A program made the position numbers and the translations under genes. This document shows, piece after piece, positions 53,401-61,990 of a DNA stretch of 64,000 bases. This DNA comes from Williamsia maris (GTDB lineage: Bacteria > Actinomycetota > Actinomycetes > Mycobacteriales > Mycobacteriaceae): assembly GCF_024171815.1 (NCBI RefSeq), contig NZ_JAMTCJ010000002.1, positions 1,116,001 to 1,180,000 of the forward strand, in the 5' to 3' direction. Position 1 is the stretch's first letter. Every line of letters begins with the position of its first letter. The notes beneath the pieces were generated by a model. It saw nothing but the letters and a program-made list of their open reading frames with translations, ran no database searches and was not told the DNA's origin.

Positions 53401-53495
53401 TCCCGACCACCACGCCCGGACAGTTCAGCCTGCCGCCTGTGTTCAACGCGCCGACCACCACCAGCAACTACGTCGTTGACTGCGAGGTCCGCTGA
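47439..53495 (+). CDS. Giant exported VCBS-module / beta-propeller repeat protein (2,018 aa)
   Basis: A basic extended N-region (MSTHRVNNRAKAKARAAKAAK) precedes a signal segment with likely cleavage after ANA at residue 61. A Ser/Thr/Gly/Pro-rich stalk (62 to about 280) and a hydrophobic stretch (TALAAVVLSIFGLNAG) follow. Six VCBS/Ig-like modules occupy about 343-947, with recurring TGAVTGTV, DGTYTYTPTA and DTFTVVADDGFGG. Then come a seven-bladed YVTN-type propeller (950-1226), module 7, a second propeller (1327-1598) and modules 8-9. A collagen-like GxxG stretch, module 10 and a tail with SGGVYVPP repeats and two Cys end it. No LPXTG or anchoring TM helix is visible at the C-terminus. It is probably a surface or matrix adhesin; the ligand is unknown. 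Confidence 0.9.
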   Translation: MSTHRVNNRAKAKARAAKAAKAGQGRHRSPQHHEVPTWVKTSALTVGLGAVLISGSGLANAETATGGGASSGGASSSDDSSSTTRTVSPASTSAADSATGSSTSAASGTQTGTAGSGSTSTTSDSSGAPSTSSSTGIGGTSTTTPAPEEKSSEGSTPTSTGSGSTSGSGSTGATAPAASTPPASTPPASTPTASGSAGSSSGGSGSSAPTTAPTTPASTSSGTPGITSGPSSTPLIPSSTLPVMGSAPAVTTTGGGSSAVSLASVSAVSSSAPMVAPASQAVVTPLTALAAVVLSIFGLNAGNASTTPVAPVAPPNPLGDLVAAVFRRFQSVFSPYPTVQGPQMVDPLTGVVTGSAQFTSPFWLPQWYTVTAPTNGTVTIDKNGRYVYTPSKTAPITVTGDSFTVTARNWISKSSVTVQVPIVATAPPTPTTPVVGTPDPTSGAITGSVSAGSSNGTPVTYIAPSATSTKGGTVTVTAGGAYTYTPTADSRHQAAKTGAPASATQDTFTVNATDGRGATTQIVVTVPLTPLNAAPVAPATQPAGQTNPATGAVTGTVTVTDGDKDPVKYTGPTTTAGGTGSLTVNPDGTYTYTPTATAQHNAASATGAKSDTFTIVADDGFGGTTEIVVTVPITAVNANPVGGVQTPGTVGAGGVVSGAVTTTDGDNDPVKFAPATTTSASGTFTVNADGSYTYTPTATAQHNAASATGAKSDSFTVVADDGFGGRTEIVVTVPITAVNANPVAEAPTQSAPGVGGVVTGAVTVTDGDGDTPTYSGPTATAGGTGSLTVNPDGTYTYTPTATAQHNAASPNGAKTDTFTVVVDDGFGGTTQIVVTVPIAAVNANPVAGVQAPGTVGVGGVVTGVVTTTDGDNDPVKFTPATTVSASGTFTVNADGSYTYTPTAAAQHNAASATGATSDSFSVVADDGFGGRTEILVTVPITPVNAAPVVSTSPSVSTVGVGYFPTGVLVGSDGRTYVVNLSSNSVSVIENGVVVQTIDVGSSPLSAAVGSDGKIYVTNQGGNSVSVINNGAVETTIDLGVRPVGIAAGTDGLIYVATGSGVSVISNGVVEYTIPLGAGPDGIAVGTDGRVYVAQMGGGSVAVIRNGVVESTITVGAGPDGVAVGPDGTVYVTNSQSNSVSVIKDGAVVSTISVGTTPNRVAVGQDGTVYVTNSGSGTVSVIKNGVVESTINGFDFPFGVAVGSDGIVYVTNLFGSTTTIIRPADVTVGDPDSSTGAVSGTVRGSDADGDTLTFSGSGATTSGAVVIDPASGKFIYTPTDAARHTAASATGAKTDTFTVTVTDGFGGSTPVTVTVNISPVNAPPTVTTSPTVSTVGVGTTPTGVAVGADGRTYVVNLSSNSVSVISNGVVVETIGVGGGPLSAVAGSDGKIYVTNQDGNSLSVINDGAVETTIDLGVRPVGIAAGTDGLVYVATGSGVSVISNGVVESTIPVGAGPDGIAVGSDGRVYVAQMGGGSVAVIRNGVVESTIKVGSGPDGIAAGPDGTVYVTNSQSNTVSVIKNGVVVSTIDVGINPNRVAVGPDGRVYVSNSSSNTVSVINNGVVESTIGGFSFPFGVAVGSDGIVYVTNLAGGSATVITPAGATVSIPSASTGAVSGVVRVTDTDGDTLTYSGSGATTSGAVVIDPATGKFIYTPTDAARHTAASAAGAKTDAFTVTVDDGHGESTQVMVTVDISPTNAAPTVGTQMAGTANAITGVVTGVVSVTDGDSDVLTYSAPARSVGGGAVSIDAQGKYTFTPTDAARVIATSMTTDSFVVTVSDGHGGEVPVSVVVTVAPTASTGVAGSTGVSGPAGSSGATGVTGTAGPDFGAIGLAGLPSNPTNGAVSGFLIPANTSAGPFSYSAPANSPATGSVTVTSGGVWTFTPTTAAQAAAASGGATTDSFVITVSNAQGASTAVTIEVPITTVASGTGPGTKASYCTGRLVTTSSTPRSSGGVYVPPSGGLYVDVGSGAIYNVPSGGVNVPPPGPGFPTTTPGQFSLPPVFNAPTTTSNYVVDCEVR
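49041..50275. repeat. Tandem ~310-bp coding repeats (VCBS modules 3-6)
   Basis: Four successive modules of about 100-105 codons, starting near 49041, 49361, 49673 and 49981, keep long nearly identical DNA runs, for example around the GACGGCACCTACACCTACAC segments. This suggests recent duplication or gene conversion. Confidence 0.85.
50281..52535. repeat. ~1.1-kb duplicated unit (propeller plus VCBS module)
   Basis: Two successive units, about 50281-51411 and 51412-52535, each encode one seven-bladed propeller plus one VCBS module. They remain very similar at DNA level. Blades are about 39 codons long, so the region is also repetitive at a 117-base scale. Confidence 0.85.
53287..53387. repeat. 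24-27 bp minisatellite encoding SGG(V/L)YVPP repeats
   Basis: Four units near 53287, 53311, 53338 and 53362 share CATCGGGCGG. They encode SGGVYVPP, SGGLYVDVG, SGAIYNVP and SGGVNVPP near the protein C-terminus. Their A/T-rich codons (TATATGTT, TATTTATAAC) stand out against the GC-rich surroundings. Confidence 0.75.
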
Positions 53496-53521
53496 CGGCA
53501 GCCGCAACTAACCCCGCCCGA

Positions 53522-53563
53522 AACCGACGAACCCGCCTCGTGCACGAGGCGGGTTCGTCGGTT
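53522..53563. terminator. Perfect 42-bp palindromic terminator
   Basis: The 21 bases starting AACCGACGAACCCGCC are followed directly by their exact reverse complement. This forms a very strong hairpin between the convergent giant adhesin and M50 protease genes. No T-tract is needed in either direction. Confidence 0.88.
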
Positions 53564-53575
53564 CGTGGCGGGAAC

Positions 53576-54354
53576 TCAGCGCCAGAAGACGACCAGGTTA
53601 TAGCCGATGGATGCCAATGTAGAACTGACACCTGACAACTCGAAGAACCAGTAGATGATGTCGAAGAAGGTCCGGTTCAGCGGCGGCAGCAACAGCACCA
53701 GGAACACGAGCAGGAAGCCGTACTGGCCGACCGGGGCGAGCTTGCGGCGCGTCTCCAGCGACAGATACGGCTCGATCGCGCCGTAGCCGTCGAAACCGGG
53801 GATCGGGATCAGGTTGAGCACGGCTGCGGTGATCTGCAGCAGCGCCAGCATGCCCAGCGCCGACCACAGGTTGATCGTCGCGGCATCGATCGAGTTGACC
53901 TTCGCACGGATCACGGTCAGCAGCACCACGCCCACGACGATGTTCGCGAACGGACCGGCCAACGACACGATCGTCCGCTGCGCCTTGGAGAACCCGGCCT
54001 GGTTCACGTACACCGCGCCGCCGGGAAAACCGATGCCGCCCAACAGGATGATCACCAGCGGCAGCGTGATCGACAACCCCGGATGGGCGTACTTCAGGGG
54101 ATTCAACGTGAGGTATCCGCGGTTCTCGGCATTTTTGTCGCCGAAGGCGAATGCGGTCACCGCGTGGCCGAACTCGTGAAGGCACAACGAGATCACCCAG
54201 CCGCCGATCACCAGCAGCAGGGCCCCGACGATGGACGTCGCGTTGCGGCCCGGTGTGGACTGCGCCAGCAACACCCCGCCGGCGACAGCGGCAGCGACCA
54301 CGCCGAGGAACACCGGCCCCGGTCGCACCGAGCGAGCGATCTGAGTCGCGGTGC

Positions 54355-54358
<4 letters not shown>
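53576..54358 (-). CDS. M50 site-2-protease-like membrane metalloprotease (Rv0359-like)
   Basis: This 260-residue protein has about six TM segments. The zinc motif HEFGH lies in WVISLCLHEFGHAVTAFAFGD (about residue 60). The second metal ligand region is NLIPIPGFDGYGAIEPYL (LxPxPxxDG, about residue 188). No PDZ domain is present. It would cut peptides within the membrane; the substrate is unknown. It overlaps the preceding Rv0358-like gene by four bases, matching the Rv0358-Rv0359 pair in M. tuberculosis. Confidence 0.9.
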
Positions 54359-56455
<2,097 letters not shown>

Positions 56456-56531
56456 GCTGGTGACGCCCGGGCAGCGGGGTGACGGGTCGCGTGACGTCGA
56501 ACCCATCGAGGGTCGTCCGTGGATCTCGCGG

Positions 56532-57122
56532 ATGTCGACACCGTCGAGTCGGGTCAAGCGCATCATCGCGGTAATCGGTGCGCTGGCGATCATCGGGGTC
56601 GCCGTCCCGTTGTTCATCTCGCTGTTCACCGGCGGCGGTTCCGATGACGATGCGGCGCAGGCGCCTTCGTCGTTGCCGCCGGTGACCTCGGTTGCTCGTT
56701 CGGCCGAGCCGATGTACTCGAGTCCCGGCGAGTGTGTGTCGCTCACCGCCACCGATCGGGGCATCACCCCGCAGAAATCGAGCTGCACCGCGGCGGGTTT
56801 CACGTTCATCGTCGCGTCTGCGTTGCAGCAGGCGTCAGATGACTGCGGTGTCGGCCAGTACTCGCAGCTCACCCAGCCGGGCTTCGGGAAACTCTGCATC
56901 GTGCCGAACTTCTCCGCGGGTGAATGCTATTCGGTGCCCTCGGCCACGGGAACTCTCGTCGACTTCCGTGCCGCGCCCTGCAACGCCGCAGCCGCTGATC
57001 GCACCCAGGTGATCCGCGTCCAGGGGCGAGCGCCGGCGGCGACCATCGACTGCCCCGGCGGTCAGGTCGTCTCGTTCGCCAAGCCCAGCGCGCTCAGCTA
57101 TTGCATCGCCCCGGCCACCTGA
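56532..57122 (+). CDS. Membrane-anchored protein with LppU-like cysteine domain
   Basis: This 196-residue protein has an N-terminal TM anchor (RIIAVIGALAIIGVAVPLFISLF, about residues 10-32). An extracellular domain with six or more cysteines follows: PGECVSLTATD, KSSCTAAGF, DDCGVGQYSQ, KLCIVPNF, GECYSV, APCNAAAADRTQVIRV, then a tail with two more. The CxxLT...C, C..Y, LC..P, GxC pattern resembles LppU/SCO3897-type secreted domains of actinobacteria. Function unknown. It follows purA by 76 bases. Confidence 0.75.
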   Translation: MSTPSSRVKRIIAVIGALAIIGVAVPLFISLFTGGGSDDDAAQAPSSLPPVTSVARSAEPMYSSPGECVSLTATDRGITPQKSSCTAAGFTFIVASALQQASDDCGVGQYSQLTQPGFGKLCIVPNFSAGECYSVPSATGTLVDFRAAPCNAAAADRTQVIRVQGRAPAATIDCPGGQVVSFAKPSALSYCIAPAT

Positions 57123-57127
57123 TTCAT

Positions 57128-57143
57128 TCGAACACATGTTCGA
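57128..57143. promoter_or_regulatory. LexA SOS box
   Basis: TCGAACACATGTTCGA is a perfect match to the mycobacterial/actinobacterial LexA site TCGAAC(N4)GTTCGA. It lies 45 bases upstream of the DUF222-HNH gene start, in the promoter position. Confidence 0.88.
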
Positions 57144-57188
57144 TCATTGTGGTAGAGTTGTCGTATCGAACCGCCGGGGGGAGGCATC

Positions 57189-58697
57189 GTGGACGTTCAC
57201 CAGCAGTCAACGCTCGAAGCGGATTACGCTGCCCTGGAACTCCTTCTGGACAAGATCGCCGCCGCGGATTCGACCCCGTGCACCGATGCGGTCGTCGCGG
57301 GGCTGGCCGAGCGCCACGAGCGAGCGGTCCGACGCATGGAATCCATCGGCAATCGCCGCATCCTCGAGGTCTCCGATCGCGAGGCGTTCCGCGCCTCGGG
57401 ATGCCAGTCGATCTCCGAGTTCGTCGCCACCACGCTGCGGATCACCCAACCGAAGAAGCGGTTACGTGCAGTCCAGTCCCTCGAGTCGCTGCATGCGATG
57501 ACGGGCGAGAAGATGGCGCCGACGTGCCCGAACACCGCCCGCGAATTGGCCGCCGGCTCAATCGGTGCCGATCACGTCAACGTCGTCCTCGACGTGATGG
57601 CGAGGATCCCGGCCGCTGTCACGCCCGAGCGGCGCGAGTTCGCCGAGAAGTCCCTCGCCGAGTACGCGACCACTCTGACCCCGAGAAAGCTGACCGCTGC
57701 CGGGGTTCGCATCCTCGCCCACCTCGACCCCGACGGAACCCTGACCGACGACCGTGATCGCGCGCGCAACCGGAAGCTGTCACTGGGCAGCCAGGACTCG
57801 CAACTCATGTCGAAACTGTCCGCGACCCTGGATCCGACCACCCGGGCACTGTTCGATGTGGTGTTGGCCGCATGGGCTGCACCCGGGATGAACAACCCCG
57901 ACGACGAGAACTCGCCCCGCGGTGACAAGTCGGATGCCGGTCCCGAGGCCGTACGCGAGGCGGCGGACCGTGATCACCGCAGCCAGCTGCAGCGCAACCA
58001 CGATGCACTCGCGGCGTTGTTGCGTTCGGCCGTCGACGGTGGGCTGCTGGGTACCTCGCATCGCGGTCTACCGCCGCACGTCATCATCTCGATGACCGAG
58101 ACGCAGTTGCGAGAGCGTGCGGGCGTCGTCCGCACCGCCACCGGAACCGACCTTCCGATCAGCGATGCGCTCACCCTCGCCGCTGACGCCCAGATGCACC
58201 TCGCCGTGTTCGACGACCACACCGACGAGGCCCTGTTCTATGGACGTTCGCGCCGCCTGGCGTCGCAAGCCCAGCGCTTCGTCGCGTTCGCGAAGTACCG
58301 AGGCTGCAGCAAGGACGACTGCAGTGTTCCGTTCGCGCACACAGAGATGCACCACGCCGAGAAAGACTGGGCTGACGGCGGCCGCACCGACTCCAACCAT
58401 CTGGCGCCCGCGTGCGGACCGCACAACCGTGCCGTGGGTCCCGAACCGCACCAGTGGACGACCGAGAAGATCACCGAGGGCCCCGACCGCGGACGCTACG
58501 GATGGCGCCGCAACACCGACCCACCCGACCGCTTGCGCGCCAACCGCCTCCACCGCATCGACGAACTCCTCGACCGGCACCGTGCCTCGCGCGACGGCCC
58601 TCGAGGCGAAGAACCGTGCCATGCCGTCGTGACACCGCTGTCGCCCCCGGGGTTCGACATCGCGTGGCCGACGCCGGTGATCCGCTGGGCCGCATGA
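57189..58697 (+). CDS. DUF222-HNH endonuclease-like protein (13E12 family)
   Basis: This 502-residue protein has an N-terminal DUF222 helical region (SDREAFRASGCQSISEFVATTLRIT, then ARELAAGSIGADHVNVVLDVMARIP). Its C-terminal HNH motif is CSKDDCSVPFAHTEMHHAEKDWADGGRTDSNHLAPACGPHNR, with paired Cys, His-His and Asn. The 13E12 family is common and repetitive in mycobacteria, and its members there often sit behind LexA boxes. A perfect SOS box lies upstream here too. The natural role is unsettled; a mobile or DNA-damage-linked nuclease is likely. The GTG start follows GGGGGGAGG. Confidence 0.92.
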   Translation: MDVHQQSTLEADYAALELLLDKIAAADSTPCTDAVVAGLAERHERAVRRMESIGNRRILEVSDREAFRASGCQSISEFVATTLRITQPKKRLRAVQSLESLHAMTGEKMAPTCPNTARELAAGSIGADHVNVVLDVMARIPAAVTPERREFAEKSLAEYATTLTPRKLTAAGVRILAHLDPDGTLTDDRDRARNRKLSLGSQDSQLMSKLSATLDPTTRALFDVVLAAWAAPGMNNPDDENSPRGDKSDAGPEAVREAADRDHRSQLQRNHDALAALLRSAVDGGLLGTSHRGLPPHVIISMTETQLRERAGVVRTATGTDLPISDALTLAADAQMHLAVFDDHTDEALFYGRSRRLASQAQRFVAFAKYRGCSKDDCSVPFAHTEMHHAEKDWADGGRTDSNHLAPACGPHNRAVGPEPHQWTTEKITEGPDRGRYGWRRNTDPPDRLRANRLHRIDELLDRHRASRDGPRGEEPCHAVVTPLSPPGFDIAWPTPVIRWAA

Positions 58698-58739
58698 GCC
58701 GTTTGGTCGATCGCGCGTAACCTCGCGTTCGCTTCCGGG

Positions 58740-60302
58740 GTGAAGGATCGTCGGGTGTCTGTCTCTCGTCGTGCTCTGCTGCGTTCGTCCGCAGCCGCCG
58801 GACTGCTGATCCCCGCGAGCGGACTGCTCGCACCACATGCGTCGGCAAGCCCGACACTGACCCGCGCACGGCCCACGCTGTCGCACGGCATCGCCTCCGG
58901 TGACCCACGTACCGACGGCGCGCTGATCTGGGCGCGCTCGGACAGCCCGGCGCGGATGATCGTGGAGACCTCGCTGTTCGAGAACTTCGCGTTCCCGCGC
59001 CGCTTCACCGGCCCGCTGCTGACCCCGGCCACCGACGGCACCGGACGCGTCCGGGTCACCGGGCACCCCGCCGGCGCCACCATCCACTACCGGGTCACAC
59101 TCGTGTCCGACCGCGGCACCCGATCGCAGCCGCTGACCGGGACCTTCCGGACCGCGCCCCTGCTGCCGGGAGCGGTGAAACTCAACTGGTCCGGCGACGT
59201 CGTCGGCCAGGGCTGGGGCATCAACGAGGCCATCGGCGGACTGCACGGGTTCTCCACACTGGCCGACCGCAACGCCGACCTGTTCCTCCACTCCGGCGAC
59301 ACCGTCTACGCCGACGGGCCGCTGAAGGAGACCGTCACGCTCGACGACGGTCGCGTCTGGCGCAACATCGTGACCGAGGCGAAATCCGATGTGGCACAGA
59401 CCCTCGACCAGTACCGTGGCAACCACAGCTACAACATGACCGACCAGAACTACCGCCGGTTCGCCGCGTCGACCACCCAGCTCGTCCAGTGGGACGACCA
59501 CGAGACGTTCAACAACTGGTTCCCCGGCGAGATCGTCGCGAACCCCGCGTACACGCAGGAGAAGCGTGCCGACGTCCTCTCGGCCCGTGCGCTGCAGGCG
59601 TTTCACGAGTGGCAGCCGGTCAGCCGCGTCGACGCCGTCGACGGCCGCGTCTACCGCAAGGTGTCCTACGGCCCGCTGCTCGACATCTTCGTCCTCGACA
59701 TGCGCAGCTACAAGGACTCGAACTCCAACGCCCGCACACAGTCCGGGCACATCCTCGGTGCCCGGCAGGCGCGATGGCTGGTCGACGGCCTCAACTCCTC
59801 ACGCGCGGTGTGGAAGATCGTCGCCAACGACCTACCGCTCGGGATCGTCGTCCCCGACACAACGTACGGCGACAAGGACGGTATCGAGGCGGTCGGGCAG
59901 GGCGACAACGGTAAGCCACTCGGCCGCGAAACCGAACTGGCGCAGATCCTCTCGCGCACCAAGCGGGTCCGCAACGTCGTATGGCTGACCGCCGACGTCC
60001 ACTACACCGCGGCCAACCGATACGACCCCTCGCGCGCCGCGTTCACCGACTTCCACCCGTTCTGGGAGTTCGTCTCCGGACCGCTGCATGCGGGTGCGTT
60101 CCCGGCGGGCAAACTCGACGGCACCTTCGGCATCGACCAGGTCTTCGTCCACGCCCCGACCACCGCGAACGTCTCACCCATCACGACGGAGTTCCAACAC
60201 TTCGGCGAGGTGCGCATCGACGGCCTCGGTGGCACGTTCACCGTCGACCTGTGCGACACCAGCGGCAAGGTCCTCCACCGCACGGTGATCCCGCGTGAAT
60301 GA
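58740..60302 (+). CDS. Tat-exported PhoD-like phosphatase
   Basis: The 520-residue protein has a Tat signal (SRRALLRSSAAAGLLIPASGLLAPHASA, residues 9-36). An N-terminal beta domain follows (LSHGIASGDPRTDGALIWARSD), then the PhoD catalytic domain. That has metal-site segments SGDVVGQGWG, FLHSGDTVYADGPL, VQWDDHETFNNW, LDMRSYKD, the GARQARWLVDGLNSS loop and WLTADVHYTAANRY. PhoD enzymes are Ca/Fe phosphodiesterases/phosphomonoesterases that release phosphate outside the cell. GTG at 58740 is the first start; a GTG at 58755 is also possible. Confidence 0.92.
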   Translation: MKDRRVSVSRRALLRSSAAAGLLIPASGLLAPHASASPTLTRARPTLSHGIASGDPRTDGALIWARSDSPARMIVETSLFENFAFPRRFTGPLLTPATDGTGRVRVTGHPAGATIHYRVTLVSDRGTRSQPLTGTFRTAPLLPGAVKLNWSGDVVGQGWGINEAIGGLHGFSTLADRNADLFLHSGDTVYADGPLKETVTLDDGRVWRNIVTEAKSDVAQTLDQYRGNHSYNMTDQNYRRFAASTTQLVQWDDHETFNNWFPGEIVANPAYTQEKRADVLSARALQAFHEWQPVSRVDAVDGRVYRKVSYGPLLDIFVLDMRSYKDSNSNARTQSGHILGARQARWLVDGLNSSRAVWKIVANDLPLGIVVPDTTYGDKDGIEAVGQGDNGKPLGRETELAQILSRTKRVRNVVWLTADVHYTAANRYDPSRAAFTDFHPFWEFVSGPLHAGAFPAGKLDGTFGIDQVFVHAPTTANVSPITTEFQHFGEVRIDGLGGTFTVDLCDTSGKVLHRTVIPRE

Positions 60303-60372
60303 TGCCGGGGGAGGGGTCAACATGACAAAGGTGCTCGGCCACTCGGGAACCTCCCGGTAGATTGCTCGCAGA

Positions 60373-60393
60373 CGCTGCGGGAGTGCCGCAGCG
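60373..60393. other. Hairpin in the leader of the adenylate cyclase gene
   Basis: CGCTGCGG (60373-60380) and CCGCAGCG (60386-60393) form a perfect 8-bp stem with a 5-base loop. It lies 22 bases before the preferred start at 60416. It could shape translation or end upstream transcription. Confidence 0.45.
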
Positions 60394-60415
60394 CATGCCG
60401 CTGATCAGGGGAGCC

Positions 60416-61978
60416 ATGCGCCTGTTGAACCGCAGGGACGCCGACTACGGCTCGATCCTGTTGGGCTCCACGAAAGACACCCCGCGCATCCAGCGCATCC
60501 GCATCCAGATCCTGCTGACCGGGTCGATCCTGCTGTCCAACGCGATCGGCGCGATCATCGCGGTCGTCCTGGCCAGTGTCGGCATCCCCGAACCGAGCGT
60601 GTTCGACGAGAAGTTCTGGTGGGTCAACTTCATCGCGCTGCCCATCTACATCGGGTGTGCACTGCTCATCGGCGCGGTGGTCGGAACCACCATCATCGTC
60701 CGACAGCTGCGTTGGTCGATCCAGGACCGCATCCCGACGCCGCGCGAGGCCCGCAAGGCGCGGCGAATCCCGTGGAAACTGACCGCTTTCCAGTCGATCT
60801 TCTGGATCGGCGCGGTCATCCTGTTCACCATCTCCTACGGCGTTCTCGATCCGATCCTCATCCCCAAGGTGTTCCTCGTCGTCGGGTTGAGCGGCACCGT
60901 CGTCTGCGCCATCTCATACCTGCTCAGCGAGTTCTCCCTGCGCCCGGTCGCGGCCCAGATCATCACCGCGGACCTGCAACTGCGCCGCAAGCGCAGCGCG
61001 CTGCGGACCCGCGCCCTGATCTCGTGGATGGTCGGATCCGGGGTGCCGATCGCGGGCATGTTCCTGGTCGTCGTCTTCTCACTGCTGCGTGAGCAGACGT
61101 CGAAGACCGACGTGTTCGTCGGCATCACCGTGCTCGTGGCCACCGCCCTGTTCACCGGACTGTTGCTGACCGTGCTCAACACCTCACAGGTCGTCGCCCC
61201 GGTCCGCAGCGTTCGCAACGGGATGAAGAAGGTCAGCGCTGGTGAGACCGATGTCGAGGTGGTCATCTTCGACGGCACCGAGCTCGGTGAGCTGCAGGCC
61301 GGGTTCAACTCGATGGTCACCGGACTGCAGGAACGGGAACGGTTGCAGGACCTCTTCGGTCGGCACGTCGGCAAGGACGTCGCCGAGGCCGCACTGAGCC
61401 GCGACCCCGAGCTCGGCGGCATGGAACGCACGGTGGCAGTGGTGTTCGTCGACGTCATCGGCTCGACCAAGCTCGCCTCCGACCGGCCGCCGTCGGAGGT
61501 CGTCACCATCCTCAACCGGTTCTTCGCGGTCATCGTCCAGGAGGTCGAGGCGCGCAGCGGGCTGGTCAACAAGTTCGAGGGTGACGCGGTGCTCGCGGTG
61601 TTCGGGGCGCCCATCGACCTCCAGGACACCGCCGGCGCCGCTCTCTCGGCCAGCCGGGAGATCTCCCGACGCCTGGCCGAGGAGATCCCCGAGCTCAGCG
61701 CGGGGATCGGCGTCAGTCACGGACCGGTCGTCGCCGGCAACGTCGGTGCGATCCAGCGATTCGAGTACACCGTCATCGGCGATGCGGTGAACGAGTCGGC
61801 GCGGCTGTCGGAACTGGCCAAGCGCGACCCGACCCGACCGCTCGCCTCGCAGCGCGCGGTGGACGCGGCGGCGTCGGAGAGCGAGCACTGGGAGCGCATG
61901 GAGAGCCAGACCCTGCGGGGTCGGTCGGAGGAGACCACGGTCTTCGCGGCCCACACCCCGGTCACCGAGCCCGCCTGA
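60416..61978 (+). CDS. Class III adenylate cyclase with six TM and HAMP domain
   Basis: This protein has 520 residues. Six TM helices lie in the first 290 residues. A HAMP linker follows (VVAPVRSVRNGMKKVSAGETDVEVVIFDGTELGELQAGFNSMV). The cyclase homology domain is about 335-500. It has the metal Asp residues in VVFVDVIGSTKLAS and NKFEGDAVLAVFGAP, and the transition-state region VIGDAVNESARLSELAK. The layout matches the M. tuberculosis Rv1318c-Rv1320c/Rv3645 group, which make cAMP. The ATG at 60416 has AGGGGAG just upstream and is preferred over 60395. Confidence 0.93.
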   Translation: MRLLNRRDADYGSILLGSTKDTPRIQRIRIQILLTGSILLSNAIGAIIAVVLASVGIPEPSVFDEKFWWVNFIALPIYIGCALLIGAVVGTTIIVRQLRWSIQDRIPTPREARKARRIPWKLTAFQSIFWIGAVILFTISYGVLDPILIPKVFLVVGLSGTVVCAISYLLSEFSLRPVAAQIITADLQLRRKRSALRTRALISWMVGSGVPIAGMFLVVVFSLLREQTSKTDVFVGITVLVATALFTGLLLTVLNTSQVVAPVRSVRNGMKKVSAGETDVEVVIFDGTELGELQAGFNSMVTGLQERERLQDLFGRHVGKDVAEAALSRDPELGGMERTVAVVFVDVIGSTKLASDRPPSEVVTILNRFFAVIVQEVEARSGLVNKFEGDAVLAVFGAPIDLQDTAGAALSASREISRRLAEEIPELSAGIGVSHGPVVAGNVGAIQRFEYTVIGDAVNESARLSELAKRDPTRPLASQRAVDAAASESEHWERMESQTLRGRSEETTVFAAHTPVTEPA

Positions 61979-61990
61979 ACGGTCCTGTTC

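Noticed and set aside
57189-58697. HNH homing endonuclease in an intron or intein
   Set aside because: The gene stands alone with its own promoter region, and the DUF222 domain marks it as a 13E12-type protein; neighbouring genes are not interrupted.
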